Counted from the stretch's first letter, positions 39,547 to 49,287 are shown. The stretch is DNA of 58,519 nucleotides from Caecitellus pseudoparvulus (GCA_965644315.1 CBFFRQ010000208.1:1-58519), one strand, 5' to 3'. Numbers and translations: made by a program. Notes: a model not told the origin generated them from the letters alone.

Positions 39547-39571
39547 AATTTTTATCTATGTATAATAATAT

Positions 39572-40369
39572 ATGGATAAAGTTATAAACTATTTTAATGA
39601 CTTTTTTTTAGGTAATCCAGCAAATACACAAACATTACAAACATCAACAATTACAAAAAAAGATATTTATCAAGTACCTATACCATGGGACGCTTACCAA
39701 TGTGCTGTAGCGTGCAAATTAGTATATGATAGCCCTTCAACACGTCCATTTATTACAAGTAATTTAGTTTATAATGAAACATTAAGTAATAATAAAATGG
39801 CTGTATTTGTTGATATATCAGAAACACCAAAAGCATTTATTGTATTTAGAGGGACACAAACAGACGTAATTGATTTTATTGATGATTTAAGTATTATTGC
39901 AGGAGGTAGTTTTTCATTAAATTTATTAATTAATACAAAGAGACTAAATAAAATGCTAAATACTTTAAATGAAGTAGGTATTCAAAACATATATTTTACG
40001 GGTCATTCTTTAGGAGGTTTTGAAGCTGTGTATGCTTCAAATGAATATGGTATTCCTGCAATTGTATATAATATTGGTGCATCACCAACACAAGAACTAA
40101 GTAAAAGTATAAGGGAATTTAAAAATAAAGTTTTAGGCATTCGTAATAGCTATAAAGATATTTTTGATAGTAGTATAATTAAATCGTACATTATGGAAGG
40201 TGATTTAATAGCTGAAACAAGTAAAGTTTTAATTCCAAACACAACAGTCTTAAAACCAAAACCAGCACCAAAAAATTTAATAGAAGCCCATTCAATTGAT
40301 TTTATTTTAAAAAGTGTAGCACCAACAAATATTGAATTATATTATAGTAAACCATCAATTGGTTTTTAA
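39572..40369 (+). CDS. Class 3-type lipase / alpha-beta hydrolase (PLV)
   Basis: 265 residues. FIVFRGT (about 89-95) is the oxyanion-side strand motif of class 3 lipases. FTGHSLGGFEA (about 142-152) holds the nucleophile Ser146 in G-H-S-L-G. Candidates for the other triad members are the Asp in MEGDLIAE (about 212) and the His in IEAHSIDF. No clear signal peptide is seen. TATAATAATAT abuts the ATG, as in the other structural-side genes, so late expression and packaging are possible. The likely role is hydrolysis of lipid esters during entry or exit; that is inference. Lipase-like genes are known in some PLVs and virophages. Confidence 0.8.
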   Translation: MDKVINYFNDFFLGNPANTQTLQTSTITKKDIYQVPIPWDAYQCAVACKLVYDSPSTRPFITSNLVYNETLSNNKMAVFVDISETPKAFIVFRGTQTDVIDFIDDLSIIAGGSFSLNLLINTKRLNKMLNTLNEVGIQNIYFTGHSLGGFEAVYASNEYGIPAIVYNIGASPTQELSKSIREFKNKVLGIRNSYKDIFDSSIIKSYIMEGDLIAETSKVLIPNTTVLKPKPAPKNLIEAHSIDFILKSVAPTNIELYYSKPSIGF

Positions 40370-40390
40370 GAAAGATTTTTTTATGAAAGT

Positions 40391-40400
40391 AATATATAAT
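40391..40400 (+). promoter_or_regulatory. TATA-type late promoter box deciding the start at 40401
   Basis: AATATATAAT directly precedes ATG 40401, the same arrangement as at other + strand viral genes. The frame is open upstream (other ATG at 40383), but this box favours 40401. Confidence 0.5.
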
Positions 40401-40700
40401 ATGAATAAACAATATGATTATGAAGATCCATTTAATGGAAAAGAACCAACAAGAAAAGAGTATGAAGAATATATTGATCATTTAAAAGAAGTAAATCAAA
40501 AGCGTATTGAATTAATTAAAAGTTGTAGTGATTATTATTTGGTACAACACTTAGATTTTTCAGAAGATTACCTATCATATGAAGAATTTATAGAATATGA
40601 AAAAGAAATTGAAAATGAAAAAGACAAGACACAAAAGGAAGCAACAAAAATGAAAATGGATAATGTACATAAGGAACTATTAATGGCTACATCAAATTAA
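40401..40700 (+). CDS. Acidic hypothetical protein (PLV)
   Basis: 99 residues starting MNKQYDYEDPF. Rich in Glu, Lys and Tyr; predicted mostly helical (KEYEEYIDHLKEVNQKRIEL, then EEFIEYEKEIENEKDK). No transmembrane segment or catalytic motif. Lies between the lipase and a basic ORF in the + strand cluster. Not recognised. Confidence 0.6.
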   Translation: MNKQYDYEDPFNGKEPTRKEYEEYIDHLKEVNQKRIELIKSCSDYYLVQHLDFSEDYLSYEEFIEYEKEIENEKDKTQKEATKMKMDNVHKELLMATSN

Positions 40701-40732
40701 ATATTTTATAGACTAATTTTATATTCTGTAAA

Positions 40733-41227
40733 ATGATAATTGAGTATTTTTTATTTTTAATTTATGAAAGAGTATTAGAATTTTTGAATTATATAAAAAT
40801 GAAATTTTCAGTCTTTCAGTGTTCAGAGTTAAAAAGATTGAAAGAAACTGAAACTAAGACTGAAAATAAGTTTGAAAATGTAAAAGATGATTTTGTTGAT
40901 ATTCAAACTAAGGAAAATGTTCCAGTTATTTCAAATATAGAAACCAAATATTATTATAAACCAAAAAGGGAATTAAAGCAAAGAAAGCAATTATCTGAGA
41001 AGAAAAAACAGCAATTAATAAATGCACGAAAGAAGGCACAAGAAACATATAGAAGGAGAAGAGAACAAAAAGCAAGATTGCAGGAAGAAGAGCGAATAAA
41101 AAAATATGTAAAAATTATTAAACCAGAGATAATAAAGGAGGTTGAACAACCAGTAAAAAATAAGAGTATAAATGATGATTACATAATAGAGGATCTTTTG
41201 AAACAAATGGAGGAAGAAAATTATTGA
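40733..41227 (+). CDS. Basic hypothetical protein with N-terminal hydrophobic helix (PLV)
   Basis: 164 residues. The first about 20 (IIEYFLFLIYERVLEFLNYI) form an amphipathic or hydrophobic helix that may touch membrane. The rest is charged, with a long Lys/Arg/Gln helix (KKKQQLINARKKAQETYRRR) that could bind DNA. Not recognised; a small virion or core protein is a guess. Confidence 0.6.
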   Translation: MIIEYFLFLIYERVLEFLNYIKMKFSVFQCSELKRLKETETKTENKFENVKDDFVDIQTKENVPVISNIETKYYYKPKRELKQRKQLSEKKKQQLINARKKAQETYRRRREQKARLQEEERIKKYVKIIKPEIIKEVEQPVKNKSINDDYIIEDLLKQMEEENY

Positions 41228-41261
41228 AAGTATAAATTAATATTTTATTAGTCTATATTAT

Positions 41262-43330
41262 ATGAATCCATTTAATTTGACAGATGAGCAAATTTATAAC
41301 ATGCAGGAAGAGTTGAATGAGGAAAGAAATACACAATTTGTAAATCTAGGCTTATTGAATTATACAACTGATTTATTAGTACCTCAAGAAGCAGAAGAAG
41401 AGGAAGATATAAATTTAGATGAAGCAATTACAAATGCCGATTTAATACTACATAACAAACAGTTCTACAATGAAGGATGGGGTACAACAGATGAATCATT
41501 TGAAGAAGCTTTTTTTAATGAGCAAAAAAAGAAGAAGAAATACAAAATAAATTATTTAGAAGTTTAGGATTAACACCAGAAACTTTAGAGTTAGATGAAG
41601 AACAAAAAGAATTAAAAAATATATTAAATTATATTGATGCTTTTGGAAAACGTCATAACCTTTCACAAGCTGAAGTATTAAATTTAAGATCAAAAGCTAC
41701 TGAATCATTTTTAAAGAACAAATTTAATCCTTCATTCATAGCACAACAACAACCAATAAATCAAATGCAACAAGAAATAAACCAAAAATTCAGTGGTGCT
41801 TCAGACCAGCCACCAGCACAACCACCAACAGAACCACCAGCAGAACCACCAGCAGAACCACAAGCACCAGCACAAGGGGGAGCAGGTGAGAGCAAAGAAG
41901 GAGCGGGAACTGCCCAAATGATAGACACTAGTGGGGGTATTCATACAGTAGATAAACCAACAACAGAAGCACCAGCACCAAGACGACCTGAACCAGTGGC
42001 GGATACAGGGGCGGGGGCAGTAGTTCCAAACCAAGCAGAGCTAAGAGCAAACCGACTTAAATTATTAGAAAGAGTTCAACAAAGAGGAGATGAAGTAAGA
42101 AGAGAAAACAAAGATAAAGAATACCAAGATTTAGCCGATAAGATAGCACGAGAATTTATAGAAGCAATAAAAGGTGTATCTGGTGTTGCAAAAACAAATA
42201 TGATAAATATAATAAACAAATTAGTTGAAAGATCAAGAAATACACTTAATACAACAGGAACAGACAAAGCAATAACAGCCGATGATGTAGATATTATTAC
42301 ACAAAGTAGCACATCAAAATCTGCCGAAGTATTTGAAGGAATATTAGAAGGTATACCAGAATATACAAAACTAAACTTAGAAGATAAAGTAATTGTAATT
42401 TCTAAAATAGATTTTAATAAAATAGAAGAACAAAAACAAAAAGCAAGAGCGGATATTAAGTATGGTACATTACCAGATGCACAAAGAAATGAGGTTTATT
42501 ATTTGTACCTTGGACAATTACTAACTCTTGGGAAAATTTCATTAGATAGTATTTTAAAGCAAACAGAAGAAACTCCAGAGAAACTAGGGCAAAAAATGTA
42601 TACTGCTAGTGTTAATGCTAAGAAAACCCCAAAGTACTTATCAGTTTTGTATGATATATTAAACAGGTACTTAGCTGACAATAAAATAACGACTCCAACA
42701 GGTGGGCATAAGACACAAATGGGTTATTATGGAAAACAAATTTTTGATTTAATTAAAGTTAATGCGGAAAAAGTACCAAGGGATGCAGGCGAGAAGGCGA
42801 ATGCATATGCTAAACGAGTAATTGGAATACTAGCTAACCCCGAAAGCGGAATATATACAACAAGAAGAAGACCAGAACCAGCAGATGCACCAGCCCCAGC
42901 AGACGCACCAACCCCAGCAGATGCAGGAGATGAAGTAAGAGAATTAACAGATGCAGAAGATGGACAACTAAATAGATTAATTGATACATTTGAAGTAAGT
43001 AAAATGGGTGGAGCAAATCCAGATGAATTTATTGGACAGGAAATAGATTTATTATTATCAGGCTCACCAAGTAGAGATATGAAAGCTTTAATAAAATCAA
43101 TGGGCATAACAGAAGATACAATGAAAGACATAATTAAACGTAAGGCATACTTTATTTCACCTGATACAAGAAAGGAATATGATACTGTTTCACAAGAAGC
43201 AAAAGAAGGAAAAATAGATAATATTGTAAAAAGTTATGCTGGTAGAATAGAAGGAGGAGGTGGAGGACAAGCCCAAGGACGCAGAACACAAGCAAGAAAG
43301 GGGCGAATTTTAAAAGGAAGAGGTCAATAA
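41262..43330 (+). CDS. Proline-rich virion-type protein expressed by likely -1 frameshift (PLV)
   Basis: Two frames. The upstream frame runs from ATG 41262 to a stop at 41567 (101 aa, acidic). The downstream frame is open from about 41531 to 43330, but its first ATG is only at 41765. At 41525-41531 the upstream frame reads A_AAA_AAG, the canonical -1 slippery heptamer. Slipping there enters the downstream frame exactly. The roughly 75 codons before 41765 have protein-like composition (LGLTPETLEL, HNLSQAEVLNL), so they are probably translated. The long product (about 690 aa) has a PPAQPPTEPPAEP linker, a helical middle, a second PAPADAP linker and a basic Gly/Arg C-terminus. Its place just before the packaging ATPase suggests a structural role. 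A simple mutation or sequencing error is the alternative. Confidence 0.7.
41525..41531 (+). promoter_or_regulatory. Putative -1 ribosomal frameshift site A_AAA_AAG
   Basis: The heptamer is in the correct register (CAA AAA AAG) and is followed by GAAGAAGAAA. No strong stem-loop is obvious 5-9 nt downstream in this AT-rich stretch. Confidence 0.6.
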
Positions 43331-43351
43331 AAAAATCTAAATAAATAGTAT

Positions 43352-44077
43352 ATGACAGAATTTAAAGTTTATACATTTGAAGAAGATGACATAACCAAAG
43401 ATAAAAAATATAAAAGTTTAATTCATCCAATTATAGGAGAACATCCACGAATGATATTAATAGGGCCCAGTCAAGCAGGAAAAACTCAAATGATACATAA
43501 CATATTATGGAATTGGTGTAAAGATTATTACACGAAATCAGAAGATAGCAGAATTATTGTAATCAGTGGAACAGATACAACAATAAGACATATATCAAAA
43601 ATGGCAGACAAACTAAAGCTAGATGAGGAGCAATTATTAATTATGGATTTTTTAGATTTTGAAGAATTAAAGAGTATTTACAAAGGATTAAATCCAAAAG
43701 TTCCACATATTTTTATTTTTGATGATATGGCATATAACCATGAAATGAATACAAATCATAGAACAAATTTTTTATCTGAATTGTTTGCAAGTGGTAGACA
43801 TAAGAACACAGGATGCATAATAGCAACACAAAAGTATCATTTTTTAGGACGTGATGTAAGAATGCTTAATTCAACTTTAGTTTCTATTTATTGGAATTGC
43901 TCAGATGGTGAAATATGGAAAGTATATGATGATAATTTTTCACAATATATAAATACAGATGATTTCAAAGACCTTGTATATGATAATTTGAATGAAAAGT
44001 ATAGTTTTATTTTATTGAACAAGAAAACAGGGAAGATTTATAATAACAAAATGAAAGAAATATATAGTAAGTTTTAA
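43352..44077 (+). CDS. FtsK/HerA-type (A32-like) genome-packaging ATPase (PLV)
   Basis: 241 residues. Walker A is GPSQAGKT (38-45), preceded by the strand RMILI. Walker B is HIFIFDDM (about 126-133), followed by the SGRHKNTGCIIATQ segment, whose ATQ resembles the sensor strand of A32 packaging ATPases. Length is typical for PLV and virophage packaging ATPases. It pumps DNA into preformed capsids using ATP. Sits directly upstream of the major capsid gene, a conserved PLV neighbourhood. TAGTAT abuts the start. Confidence 0.9.
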   Translation: MTEFKVYTFEEDDITKDKKYKSLIHPIIGEHPRMILIGPSQAGKTQMIHNILWNWCKDYYTKSEDSRIIVISGTDTTIRHISKMADKLKLDEEQLLIMDFLDFEELKSIYKGLNPKVPHIFIFDDMAYNHEMNTNHRTNFLSELFASGRHKNTGCIIATQKYHFLGRDVRMLNSTLVSIYWNCSDGEIWKVYDDNFSQYINTDDFKDLVYDNLNEKYSFILLNKKTGKIYNNKMKEIYSKF

Positions 44078-44110
44078 TTAATTCTTTTAGTAAAATATTT
44101 TTTCTTTTAT

Positions 44111-44123
44111 AAATATATATATA
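44111..44123 (+). promoter_or_regulatory. TATA-type late promoter box of the capsid gene
   Basis: AAATATATATATA directly abuts ATG 44124. Similar boxes abut the ATGs at 39304, 39572, 41262, 45534, 46425, 49003 and 49334, which suggests very short leaders. Confidence 0.5.
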
Positions 44124-45452
44124 ATGGAAAAGAAAGATGAAATTTATCTATTAGGTGGTGTTTTGGATGGTGTAAGAACGAAAGCAAATAAACTTGTTAA
44201 TTCACGTTCAAGATTACAATATGATTTACAAGGAACACGAAGCGGATTTGGTAATTTAAATACTAATCTAAATGCTACAATTCAAACAGGCTCACATGTT
44301 CCACAAGCTGATACGCTATCATTAGATGGTGAATTTAAAGTTTCTGGAGGTCAAGCAGGTTCAAATGTAAAACTGTGTGGCGATATTTGCTCAGCTATTG
44401 AACAAATAAAAGTTTATGTAGGAGGTGCTTTAGTTGTAAATTTAAGCAAACATGCATATTTAGTAGCTATGATGAATAAAAAATTAAATATGAGTGCAGA
44501 AGAACTAGCAATTCATAACGTTAAGGCTCTTCAAAATGTTGTATTTGATGCAACAGGTGGATCAAGTTATAGTTTTTCAATTCCTATGTCTCTTTTTGGT
44601 TTAGATTTAAAGAAATTAATTCCTGTTGGCAACACTCCTATTAACATACAAATTACTCTTCAAAGTAAATTAGATATGTTATTTGTATCTGGTGGAACAG
44701 CTCCAACAGCACCAATAAAATATGAATTAAATAATGTAAAATTTAGTATGGAAGCATACCAATTAACAAATCTAGGTGCTCAACTGATGTTAAAAAAGGT
44801 TGATCCAACTTCAAATAGTTCAAGTATGAAAGGAATTGTAAATAGATTTTATGGTTATGATTTATCTTATCAAACCCTTCAACAAGCAACCACACATTCA
44901 CACCAATTTAATATTAAAAAGCGTGATATTATCAGCACACTTTTATTACCTGCTTATGTTACCATTCCCGCAGGAAGTTCTGATGCTAATGGATTTAATA
45001 CACTTAATACAGACCCAGTCAACGATTTTTTATGGACTACTAGCACAAATTTTAATTTTGTTTCAAATTATCGTATACAATTTACAGGAGAACCCTATGC
45101 AAATGTAAATGGTGCAAATGGTGAATCTCTATATACTGATCATTTTGAAGGAGTATTAAGAACCGCAAAACCAGAACTACACAGTAAGAGCTATGCTTCT
45201 GAATATTCAGATCAAATGAAAAGAAGTAATAATAAATGTCAAGTCCTTGGCGGTCTGTTCCTAAAAACACCAGAAGACAGCCAACATGCAACAGAAAATG
45301 GTTTTAATAGTTTAGTTGGTTCATCTGCTTTAGTAGTTGATTTTGATACATCTGCTGCACCTGCAAATTATGCAAATAAAAATTTAGTATGCTTAGTAAA
45401 ATTCAAAAGACAATTAGAACTAGCAGGTGGTGTAGCAAAAGTAGTTGAATAA
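44124..45452 (+). CDS. Major capsid protein, double-jelly-roll type (PLV)
   Basis: 442 residues, the length expected for PLV major capsid proteins. Sequence is beta-rich with few charges. The start MEKKDEIYLLGGVLDG is followed by SRSRLQYDLQGTRSG and VPQADTLSLDGEFKVSG. Later SFSIPMSLFGLDLKKLIPVG and INIQITLQSK look like an edge strand of the first jelly roll. QLELAG closes the second barrel. The call rests on size, composition and the ATPase-MCP-mCP gene order; I could not model the fold. It would form the pseudo-hexagonal capsomers. Flanked downstream by a strong stem-loop. Confidence 0.82.
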   Translation: MEKKDEIYLLGGVLDGVRTKANKLVNSRSRLQYDLQGTRSGFGNLNTNLNATIQTGSHVPQADTLSLDGEFKVSGGQAGSNVKLCGDICSAIEQIKVYVGGALVVNLSKHAYLVAMMNKKLNMSAEELAIHNVKALQNVVFDATGGSSYSFSIPMSLFGLDLKKLIPVGNTPINIQITLQSKLDMLFVSGGTAPTAPIKYELNNVKFSMEAYQLTNLGAQLMLKKVDPTSNSSSMKGIVNRFYGYDLSYQTLQQATTHSHQFNIKKRDIISTLLLPAYVTIPAGSSDANGFNTLNTDPVNDFLWTTSTNFNFVSNYRIQFTGEPYANVNGANGESLYTDHFEGVLRTAKPELHSKSYASEYSDQMKRSNNKCQVLGGLFLKTPEDSQHATENGFNSLVGSSALVVDFDTSAAPANYANKNLVCLVKFKRQLELAGGVAKVVE

Positions 45453-45464
45453 ATAAATATATAG

Positions 45465-45497
45465 TATTCTTTTATTTTATAAAACAATAAAAGAATA
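45465..45497 (+). terminator. 12-bp stem-loop after the capsid gene
   Basis: Perfect arms TATTCTTTTATT and AATAAAAGAATA around a 9-nt loop, 12 nt after the capsid stop. A second, weaker stem (AATTGA/TCAATT, 45497-45520) follows. Hairpin-directed 3' ends are known in mimivirus-type viruses; applied here by inference. Confidence 0.6.
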
Positions 45498-45533
45498 ATT
45501 GAATTTTTATTTTCTCAATTAAGAATATATAAA

Positions 45534-46376
45534 ATGAGCTTAATTGACATCAATAATACTTTAGAAGTTTATATTAATAGTGCAATTGACAAAAGACCAA
45601 GTGATACATCTTTTGAATGGACAACTGAATTTAATACTACACCATTAGTTTTATCAGGTGGTGATTATATCCACCGTCTTATTGTTCAATCTGCATCCGT
45701 CCCTAATACATTTCCACAATTTAACCCAATTGATAGAGCTACATTTTCTATTGAAATAGAAAATGGAGCAACAACAGAACACACTATAAGCGAAAATTTA
45801 GTTTTTTCATCTACTGAGCAATTTGCAACATATTTACAAACAACAATAAATAATGCTGGTGGTAATGTTTCAGTATCACAAGAACAATCAACATTAAAAT
45901 TAAAAATTGTGAATAATGATACTGATTATGTTAAATTTTCAACAGTTGGTAATTATGGTAAGTTTTGGAATAAAATAGGTTTTACACAAGAACAGTATAA
46001 TGATGGTGAAGCATTAAAAATTGATCCATCCGATAATATGGAAGGTTTAAATTATCCAAATTTAATTAGTACCAGTAAAGTTTTTATTTGTATGAAAAAT
46101 GGTATTTTAAATAATTCATTCTTTGGTTCAGGATTAAACAGGCTTAAGTATCCAGTACTATTAAGTTTAAATATAGAATCAGGAACAGGTACATACTCAA
46201 GTTATGTATCAGATGATGAAATATTCTTTAATCATGATTTATTAGAAAACAATCAAATTAACCAAATGGATTTTATTTTATTAGATGATGAATATCAAGA
46301 GGTCAAATTGAAAGGTGGTTCAGTCAAATTATCTTTAATAATTAAGCAATATAGAACAGCCCAAGAACATTATTAA
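45534..46376 (+). CDS. Minor capsid / penton-like protein (PLV)
   Basis: 280 residues, predicted almost entirely beta. Begins MSLIDINNTLEVYINSAID. The phrase HRLIVQSASVPNTFPQFN is typical of a family of small virion proteins in PLVs and large DNA viruses where S-S-PN-F follows the first strands. Ends with a basic strand (GGSVKLSLIIKQYR). Position directly after the major capsid gene fits the minor capsid (penton) slot. Single-jelly-roll fold is expected but not demonstrated. Confidence 0.65.
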   Translation: MSLIDINNTLEVYINSAIDKRPSDTSFEWTTEFNTTPLVLSGGDYIHRLIVQSASVPNTFPQFNPIDRATFSIEIENGATTEHTISENLVFSSTEQFATYLQTTINNAGGNVSVSQEQSTLKLKIVNNDTDYVKFSTVGNYGKFWNKIGFTQEQYNDGEALKIDPSDNMEGLNYPNLISTSKVFICMKNGILNNSFFGSGLNRLKYPVLLSLNIESGTGTYSSYVSDDEIFFNHDLLENNQINQMDFILLDDEYQEVKLKGGSVKLSLIIKQYRTAQEHY

Positions 46377-46392
46377 ATTGTACACTGTAGTT

Positions 46393-46411
46393 TATAAAAA
46401 TTAATTTTATA
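46393..46411 (+). terminator. Stem-loop after the minor capsid gene
   Basis: TATAAAA and TTTTATA arms with a 5-nt loop (with an outer AGT/ACT pair). Lies between the minor capsid stop and the fibre TATA box. Confidence 0.4.
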
Positions 46412-46424
46412 CACTATATAATAT

Positions 46425-48965
46425 ATGGACGATACAAGATTATCATATTCTTTAAATTTAAATGGTTCAGGTGTTATTGAATCAGTAATAGAAGGATTGG
46501 AGAATGCAGAGAACATAACATTTAAAAATGTAACTATTCAAAATAATTTAGAAGTAGATGGTGAAGAAATCATTAATGAAGTTGAAACATTCAAAGTAAA
46601 AGATGCAATTGTTGAATTTAATAATGCTTCACCTGCTGTAAATGCTGATACTGGTTTTACTTCAAAAGAAGTTATAGGAGGAAATACAAGATACAAAGGT
46701 TTAATATTCAAAAGTGGTCAAGATGTAGGTATTGTTTATAATAATGCTTCAGCAGAGCCATTAACAACATTAGAACAACCTTATGATTTAGGCACGGTAA
46801 GAGTGCGAGATGCAAACAGCCAAAACGAACCAATTACAAAGCAACAATTTGATAATAATACGGTTAAATTATCAGGTAATCAAGATATTTCAGGGGTTAA
46901 AACATTTAATACTGATACACATTTACACAAATCAAAGTTCATTAATCCAAGCACACAAGACACAGACAGAGCAATATATTCAGATGAAAACGGCGATTTG
47001 GTATTTTTAAATGAATCATCATCAGGAAGCCACACATTTTATACTATGCAGGGAGGAACAGAAACATTAATGCTACGAATTAACGCACAAACGAATCAAA
47101 TTGACTGTTTAAAAGGGCTTTCAATGAATAATAATAGATTGGTATCTGTTGGTTCTCCTTCACTTCCTGGAGATGCAGCAACAAAACAATATGTAGATGA
47201 TAATGCACCAACTGATTATGTAAATTTAACAACAAATCAAACTGTAGGGGGTGAAAAAACTTTCACAAATACCCTGATTACTGAACAAGATATACAAACT
47301 AATAAAATGATATTAATTAGGACTGACGGCAGTGAAGCAAACTATCTTGAGTCAGAACCAACAACAAATATAATGCGTTATGTTAATGGTAGTGGAAATA
47401 ATAGACATTCATTTTTTAATAATAATTCTGGAACTGTAATAAATACATTTAATATAAATTATAATAGCGTTCAATCATTACTACCTTTTAATATGTCAAA
47501 TAATATTCTTTATGGTCTTGCTGAGCCTGTAGATGACGATGAAGCAGCAACAAAAAAATATGTAGATGATAATATACCAACTGATTATGTAAATTTAACA
47601 ACAAATCAAAATGTAGGGGGTGAAAAAACTTTCACAAATAAAATGATACTTGAGAATACATCAGCAGGAATGCAAAGCTTATTACGTTTTGAAACTGGAA
47701 GACCTTGGGAATTTAGAACTAATAATGCAGGGGCAGGAACATCTTTAGAATTGTACTCAACAGCACCAGAAAAAGGATTTAAAATAACTACACTTACAGA
47801 AACTTCAGGAGACCAAGACATAGCCCAATTTTCAGAAAGTAGCGTTTCAATATATACACAACAAAATTTAAATGATAATGACATTTTAGATATTGATGAA
47901 GCACAAGTAAAAAGATTAACATTAATCAAACCTGATGATGGGAATAAAAGCGTGGCAAATATTAGAATGGTTGGAAATTATATAAGTTATGATAGTTTAA
48001 TAAATAGCTCATTTGGAGGTCACAGATTTTACGTAAAAGACGGAGCAAACGATGTTATGGCTCTTCAAATTACAAGAAATCATATTGATACTAATTATAA
48101 ATTAAATATGGGGTATAATAAAATAGAACAACTGGCGGAACCTACAGCAAATACAGATGCAGCAACAAAAAATTATGTTGATAATGCTGTTGCTACTGCT
48201 GGTTCTTTCAATACTGATATAAATATGAATGATAATAACATTCAAAATATTAATGAAGCAGAAGCAAAAAAATTAATATTAATCCGCCCTAGTGATAACA
48301 ATAAAAACGTTTCAAGCATATATATGGAGTCAAATTATATTAGATATGATAATTTAGTTAATTCAGGAGCTGCTGGACACCGTTTTTATACTTTTAATGG
48401 TTTTACAAATGATTTGGCTTTTAGAATCGCAAATTCATTTATAGAAAGCAATTTTGAATTAAGAATGGGAAACCAAAAAATAGAAGAATTAGCAGAACCA
48501 GTAGTAGGCTCAGACGCAGCAACAAAAAATTATGTTGATAATATTGCTCGATCTTACTCTGCTACGGTTACGAGTTTAAGTATGAGTTGTACTAATTTAC
48601 CTATATATTCTTCATATAATGTTGGTGCTTTTAATTTAACAAAGACAGGACATTATATGATTGATTATACTATTAATATAAAACAAAACGAACCGACATT
48701 AACTGATAGACATTTTACGCTAATTCTAACTGCTCCCGGGTCTGTTGGTAATCTATCAGCACCTGGTGGAGCAAGAGGAATTGATTTATCAAGGACTGGT
48801 ATGAGCAATTCATCTACGGCTACTGGTAGTATTAATCTAAAATGGATTGTTGAATATACCTCAACAGGAATTAAGCAACTTACAATGGATATAGGTTCAA
48901 GAAGTGGTAGTGGAACACCATTTGAATTTTATGGAAATGCTATAATATCTAGAGTAGTAGTATAA
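46425..48965 (+). CDS. Trimeric-fibre-like attachment protein with phage-type repeats (PLV)
   Basis: 846 residues. A short N-terminus is followed by repeated modules, each ending in an AEP-x-DAATKxYVD motif (seen four to five times, for example DDDEAATKKYVDDN and GSDAATKNYVDN). Modules contain alternating polar strands such as NIRMVGNYISYD and GHRFYVKDG. The last about 130 residues form a distinct beta-rich head (YSATVTSLSMSCTNL to the terminal SRVVV). DAATK-YVD repeats are familiar from bacteriophage tail fibres and their chaperone-type beta-helices, so a host-binding fibre is the best reading. It is the largest virion gene. CTATATAATAT abuts the start. Confidence 0.75.
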   Translation: MDDTRLSYSLNLNGSGVIESVIEGLENAENITFKNVTIQNNLEVDGEEIINEVETFKVKDAIVEFNNASPAVNADTGFTSKEVIGGNTRYKGLIFKSGQDVGIVYNNASAEPLTTLEQPYDLGTVRVRDANSQNEPITKQQFDNNTVKLSGNQDISGVKTFNTDTHLHKSKFINPSTQDTDRAIYSDENGDLVFLNESSSGSHTFYTMQGGTETLMLRINAQTNQIDCLKGLSMNNNRLVSVGSPSLPGDAATKQYVDDNAPTDYVNLTTNQTVGGEKTFTNTLITEQDIQTNKMILIRTDGSEANYLESEPTTNIMRYVNGSGNNRHSFFNNNSGTVINTFNINYNSVQSLLPFNMSNNILYGLAEPVDDDEAATKKYVDDNIPTDYVNLTTNQNVGGEKTFTNKMILENTSAGMQSLLRFETGRPWEFRTNNAGAGTSLELYSTAPEKGFKITTLTETSGDQDIAQFSESSVSIYTQQNLNDNDILDIDEAQVKRLTLIKPDDGNKSVANIRMVGNYISYDSLINSSFGGHRFYVKDGANDVMALQITRNHIDTNYKLNMGYNKIEQLAEPTANTDAATKNYVDNAVATAGSFNTDINMNDNNIQNINEAEAKKLILIRPSDNNKNVSSIYMESNYIRYDNLVNSGAAGHRFYTFNGFTNDLAFRIANSFIESNFELRMGNQKIEELAEPVVGSDAATKNYVDNIARSYSATVTSLSMSCTNLPIYSSYNVGAFNLTKTGHYMIDYTINIKQNEPTLTDRHFTLILTAPGSVGNLSAPGGARGIDLSRTGMSNSSTATGSINLKWIVEYTSTGIKQLTMDIGSRSGSGTPFEFYGNAIISRVVV
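47174..47640 (+). repeat. Near-identical direct repeats within the fibre gene
   Basis: About 97-bp copies at roughly 47174-47271 and 47543-47640 differ at only a few positions (shared core GTAGGGGGTGAAAAAACT). A template for fibre length change by recombination. Confidence 0.8.
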
Positions 48966-49002
48966 ATTTAAATATAAAATAAAATTTGTAGTATAAGTAT
49001 AT

Positions 49003-49287
49003 ATGATTCTAGATATAATACCATCAGCAAGAAAGGATAAAAGATTTACAGCTATATTTAAAGATGGTTCAAAAACTTCATTTGGACAAAAGGAAGGTAG
49101 CACATTTATTGACCACAAGGACAAAGAGAAAAGAAAGAATTATAGAGCCAGACATGAAAGAGATTTAGAAACTAAAGACCCAAAAAGAGCAGGATACTTA
49201 TCATATTATATTTTATGGGGTGATGAGACAAACTTAAAAGATGCAATGAAAGCATATAATAAGCAATTCTTCTTTAATAAAAAATGA
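49003..49287 (+). CDS. DUF5754-like small protein of DNA viruses (PLV)
   Basis: 94 residues: MILDIIPSARKDKRFTAIF, then FGQKEGSTFIDHKDKEKR, NYRARHERD, and a C-terminal LSYYILWGDETNL. From memory this is the pattern of the small DUF5754-type family in giant viruses and relatives. Biochemical role unknown. Lies between the fibre and a P-loop gene in the + strand cluster, so probably late. Confidence 0.7.
   Translation: MILDIIPSARKDKRFTAIFKDGSKTSFGQKEGSTFIDHKDKEKRKNYRARHERDLETKDPKRAGYLSYYILWGDETNLKDAMKAYNKQFFFNKK

Noticed and set aside
43352-44077. Bacterial or phage origin of the insert
   Set aside because: Double-jelly-roll-type capsid set, chromodomain integrase and AT-rich eukaryotic-style promoters fit a PLV; no Shine-Dalgarno pattern precedes the genes.
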